NCBI GenBank assembly: GCA_019237515.1
Contig: JAFAGX010000388.1
Location: 1-7,558 of the forward strand
DNA from: Acidobacteriaceae bacterium
GTDB taxonomy: Bacteria; Acidobacteriota; Terriglobia; Terriglobales; SbA1
Length of the DNA: 7,558 nt
Direction: 5' to 3'
Position numbers and translations under genes: made by a program. Positions within the stretch are counted from its first letter, which is position 1; each line of letters begins with the position of its first letter. Under the pieces are notes generated by a model. That model did no database searches. It saw only the letters and a list, made by a program, of their open reading frames with translations, and had not been told where the DNA came from. This document shows, one piece after another, positions 7,287 through 7,558 of the stretch.

Positions 7287-7558
7287 TTATCTTTGCGTGA
7301 CGGTTAAGCTGTGCGTTCCAACGGTCGCTGTGTCGATCCTTTCCGGCAGATCGAACTCAGAATCCAACCCCACCTGAGGATATTTCGGCTGCAGGTACTT
7401 CTCGACGAAGAGCTGCAAAATAAAGTTCGGCACCTGCACTCCATCCAGCGATACGGAATTGACGTGCACCACACCTCTTCCCCGGGTGCCATGAGCATTC
7501 GCATTGACCACCACGTCGTGGACACCCGTAAAAATGGCCAGAAGCGGATTCGACGAGG
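7287..7558 (-). CDS. Conserved hypothetical protein, C-terminal 89 residues (5' end outside window)
   Basis: The frame runs open from the right edge of the window to a TAA at 7287-7289, giving 89 visible residues. It does not begin at the GTG at 7514, since the frame continues upstream as SSNPLLAIFTGVHD. The visible part alternates beta-like stretches, such as VVVNANAHG, GVVHVNSVSLDGVQVP and HSLTVTQR, with one likely helix (NFILQLFVEKYLQPKY). I recognise the pattern from uncharacterised proteins in Acidobacteriota, but know no function for it. A lipid-binding or periplasmic beta protein is possible from the shape but not supported by any motif. No catalytic residues or membrane segments are visible. 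The clean open frame, coding-like composition and tight 8-base convergence with yihY support a real gene. Confidence 0.75.
   Translation of the reverse strand, partial: SSNPLLAIFTGVHDVVVNANAHGTRGRGVVHVNSVSLDGVQVPNFILQLFVEKYLQPKYPQVGLDSEFDLPERIDTATVGTHSLTVTQR

Noticed and set aside
1..7558. Mobile element, CRISPR array, phage defence cassette or toxin-antitoxin pair.
   Set aside because: No transposase, integrase, terminal repeats, regularly spaced repeats, or small paired ORFs were found. Lhr is a housekeeping-type helicase, and no DrmA/DISARM or other defence partner is adjacent.

Overview
The window is ordinary bacterial chromosome: moderately GC-rich, gene-dense, with short intergenic gaps and no insertion sequence, CRISPR array, phage gene, tRNA or rRNA that I can recognise. 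The type of TPR protein, the periplasmic M23 peptidase with an N-terminal beta-rich region and the small protein at the right edge resemble what I know from Acidobacteriota (Terriglobia/Koribacter-like soil bacteria). That placement is inferred from protein flavour, not proven.

Layout, left to right. Positions 1-618 (+) are the C-terminal part of a tetratricopeptide-repeat protein whose start lies outside the window. Positions 619-861 are intergenic. They hold a long hairpin followed by six T (735-790), read as an intrinsic terminator on the + strand and possibly the 3' end of a small RNA. After it comes a good sigma70-like promoter (825-853) aimed directly at the GTG of the next gene. Positions 862-5310 (+) are a complete lhr gene, encoding a large helicase-related superfamily 2 ATPase of 1482 aa with every helicase motif present and a full C-terminal region. 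Positions 5313-6215 (-) are a secreted M23/LytM-type peptidoglycan hydrolase, tail to tail with lhr across 2 bases. Positions 6216-6333 form a divergent promoter region with two copies of the palindrome TCACGTGA arranged as a perfect inverted repeat. Positions 6334-7278 (+) are a YihY/BrkB-family inner-membrane protein. Positions 7287-7558 (-) are the C-terminal end of a conserved hypothetical protein, tail to tail with yihY across 8 bases.

The genes do not form one operon or an obvious single system. lhr stands alone between a terminator and a convergent gene and probably acts in DNA repair or nucleic-acid remodelling. The M23 peptidase and the YihY protein are both envelope proteins sharing one divergent control region, so co-regulation is possible but unproven. 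I found no convincing previously undescribed multi-gene system. The points most worth a second look are the apparently leaderless lhr promoter, the paired TCACGTGA palindromes and the hairpin/possible small RNA upstream of lhr.
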